In this document: in pieces, positions 63,727 to 64,000 of the stretch
Layout: each line of letters starts with the position of its first letter
How positions within the stretch are numbered: the first letter of the stretch is position 1
Origin: CBDFNC01 sp965249895
Lineage (GTDB): Bacteria > Pseudomonadota > Gammaproteobacteria > Enterobacterales > CBDFNC01
Assembly: GCA_965249895.1 (NCBI GenBank)
Contig: CBDFNC010000004.1
Span: 496,001-560,000 of the forward strand
Direction: 5' to 3'
DNA length: 64,000 bases
Program-made: the position numbers and the translations under genes
Notes under the pieces: generated by a model
What the model saw: only the letters and a program-made list of their open reading frames with translations
Databases searched by the model: none
What the model was told of the DNA's origin: nothing

Positions 63727-64000
63727 ATAATCCATCGCTGGCTGCAAATGTCACGTTTCCTCGGACGCGGCCCAGCCAGTACCAGCCGAGTTTTTCGATG
63801 GATTTGAACCAGGGGTTTTTGTAGCCAGCATCCGTTACAATCAGCGGCGTAACGCCTTCCGGCAGCACCCGTTTGAGTTCCTGGAGAAATCTATCCTTCG
63901 CCTCTGGTGAGCCTTGCTCTTGTAAGGTAAAAGTACGTTCATACAAGGTGACAGAGCGGCCTTCAATCGCAACGGAAGCACGCAATACTATTAGTCGCAT
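63725..64000 (-). CDS. IS4-family (IS10-like) transposase, 3' part only
   Basis: The last 91 codons before the stop, with the gene continuing beyond the window end. It reads LIVLRASVAIEGRSVTLYE, then TPLIVTDAGYKNPWFKSIEKLGWYW, where the Asp of TDAGYK is the second catalytic Asp of IS4/IS10 transposases. The stop at 63725 directly abuts the IS6 remnant, so the right-hand catalytic part normally present after this block is missing and the copy is probably truncated. Confidence 0.85.
   Translation of the reverse strand: MRLIVLRASVAIEGRSVTLYERTFTLQEQGSPEAKDRFLQELKRVLPEGVTPLIVTDAGYKNPWFKSIEKLGWYWLGRVRGNVTFAASDGL

Noticed and set aside
1..64000. tRNA, rRNA, riboswitch or origin signals
   Set aside because: No cloverleaf, rRNA segment, known riboswitch core or DnaA-box cluster was recognised by eye; a tRNAscan-SE and Infernal run would settle this.

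Overview
The window looks like a gammaproteobacterial chromosome, probably from a marine or particle-associated lineage. The signs are a secreted chitobiase-type GH20 hexosaminidase, a periplasmic MsrAB fusion, oligopeptidase B, YceI, DUF2784, an ethanolamine-type amino-acid/amine permease operon and many REP-like intergenic repeats. This assignment rests on gene types read by eye; no database search was run.

Region 1 (1-35823, all minus strand) is a large hybrid polyketide/non-ribosomal-peptide locus that runs off the left edge. In transcription order it holds a GMC flavo-oxidoreductase, a KS-AT-DH-ER-KR-ACP polyketide synthase, a one-module NRPS (Pro-like code), a two-module NRPS (aromatic-like, then Gly-like code) that ends in an extra epimerase-like domain, a family 2 glycosyltransferase, a zinc-less MDR dehydrogenase, a hexapeptide-repeat (XAT type) acetyltransferase, a Gfo/Idh/MocA oxidoreductase, and a giant NRPS of at least 4015 codons. 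That last gene is open from 12046 to base 1 and is organised C*-A-T-E-C-A-T-E-C-A... with Tyr-, Phe- and Val-like codes. Two condensation-fold domains lack the catalytic second His, the PKS reductive domains look degenerate, and the giant NRPS contains a near-perfect 3.1 kb internal duplication. No thioesterase, MbtH, PPTase or exporter is visible inside the window.

Region 2 (36260-41589) holds a chitobiase with a CRP-like site and a clear terminator, decayed IS66 and ISAs1 transposase tails, an arsenite methyltransferase with a Cys-rich N-terminus, and a CsaA-like tRNA-binding protein.

Region 3 (41600-49500) is a decaying, mobile-element-rich island. It holds a frameshifted IS630 transposase, three 138-bp MITE-like repeats, a serine beta-lactamase-fold hydrolase, a YceI protein, a frameshifted glycerophosphodiesterase-like gene, a broken ECF sigma factor, an IS6 remnant and an intact DDE transposase.

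Region 4 (49730-57582) carries a DUF2784 membrane protein and then a minus-strand operon: LysR regulator, ethanolamine-type permease, glutamine-synthetase-like ligase, aldehyde dehydrogenase, iron alcohol dehydrogenase and class I amidotransferase. Together these fit a gamma-glutamylated amine (ethanolamine) degradation route.

Region 5 (57583-64000) has REP-like repeats, a periplasmic solute-binding protein, MsrAB, oligopeptidase B, more repeats, and an IS6 remnant abutting an IS4-family transposase cut by the window end.
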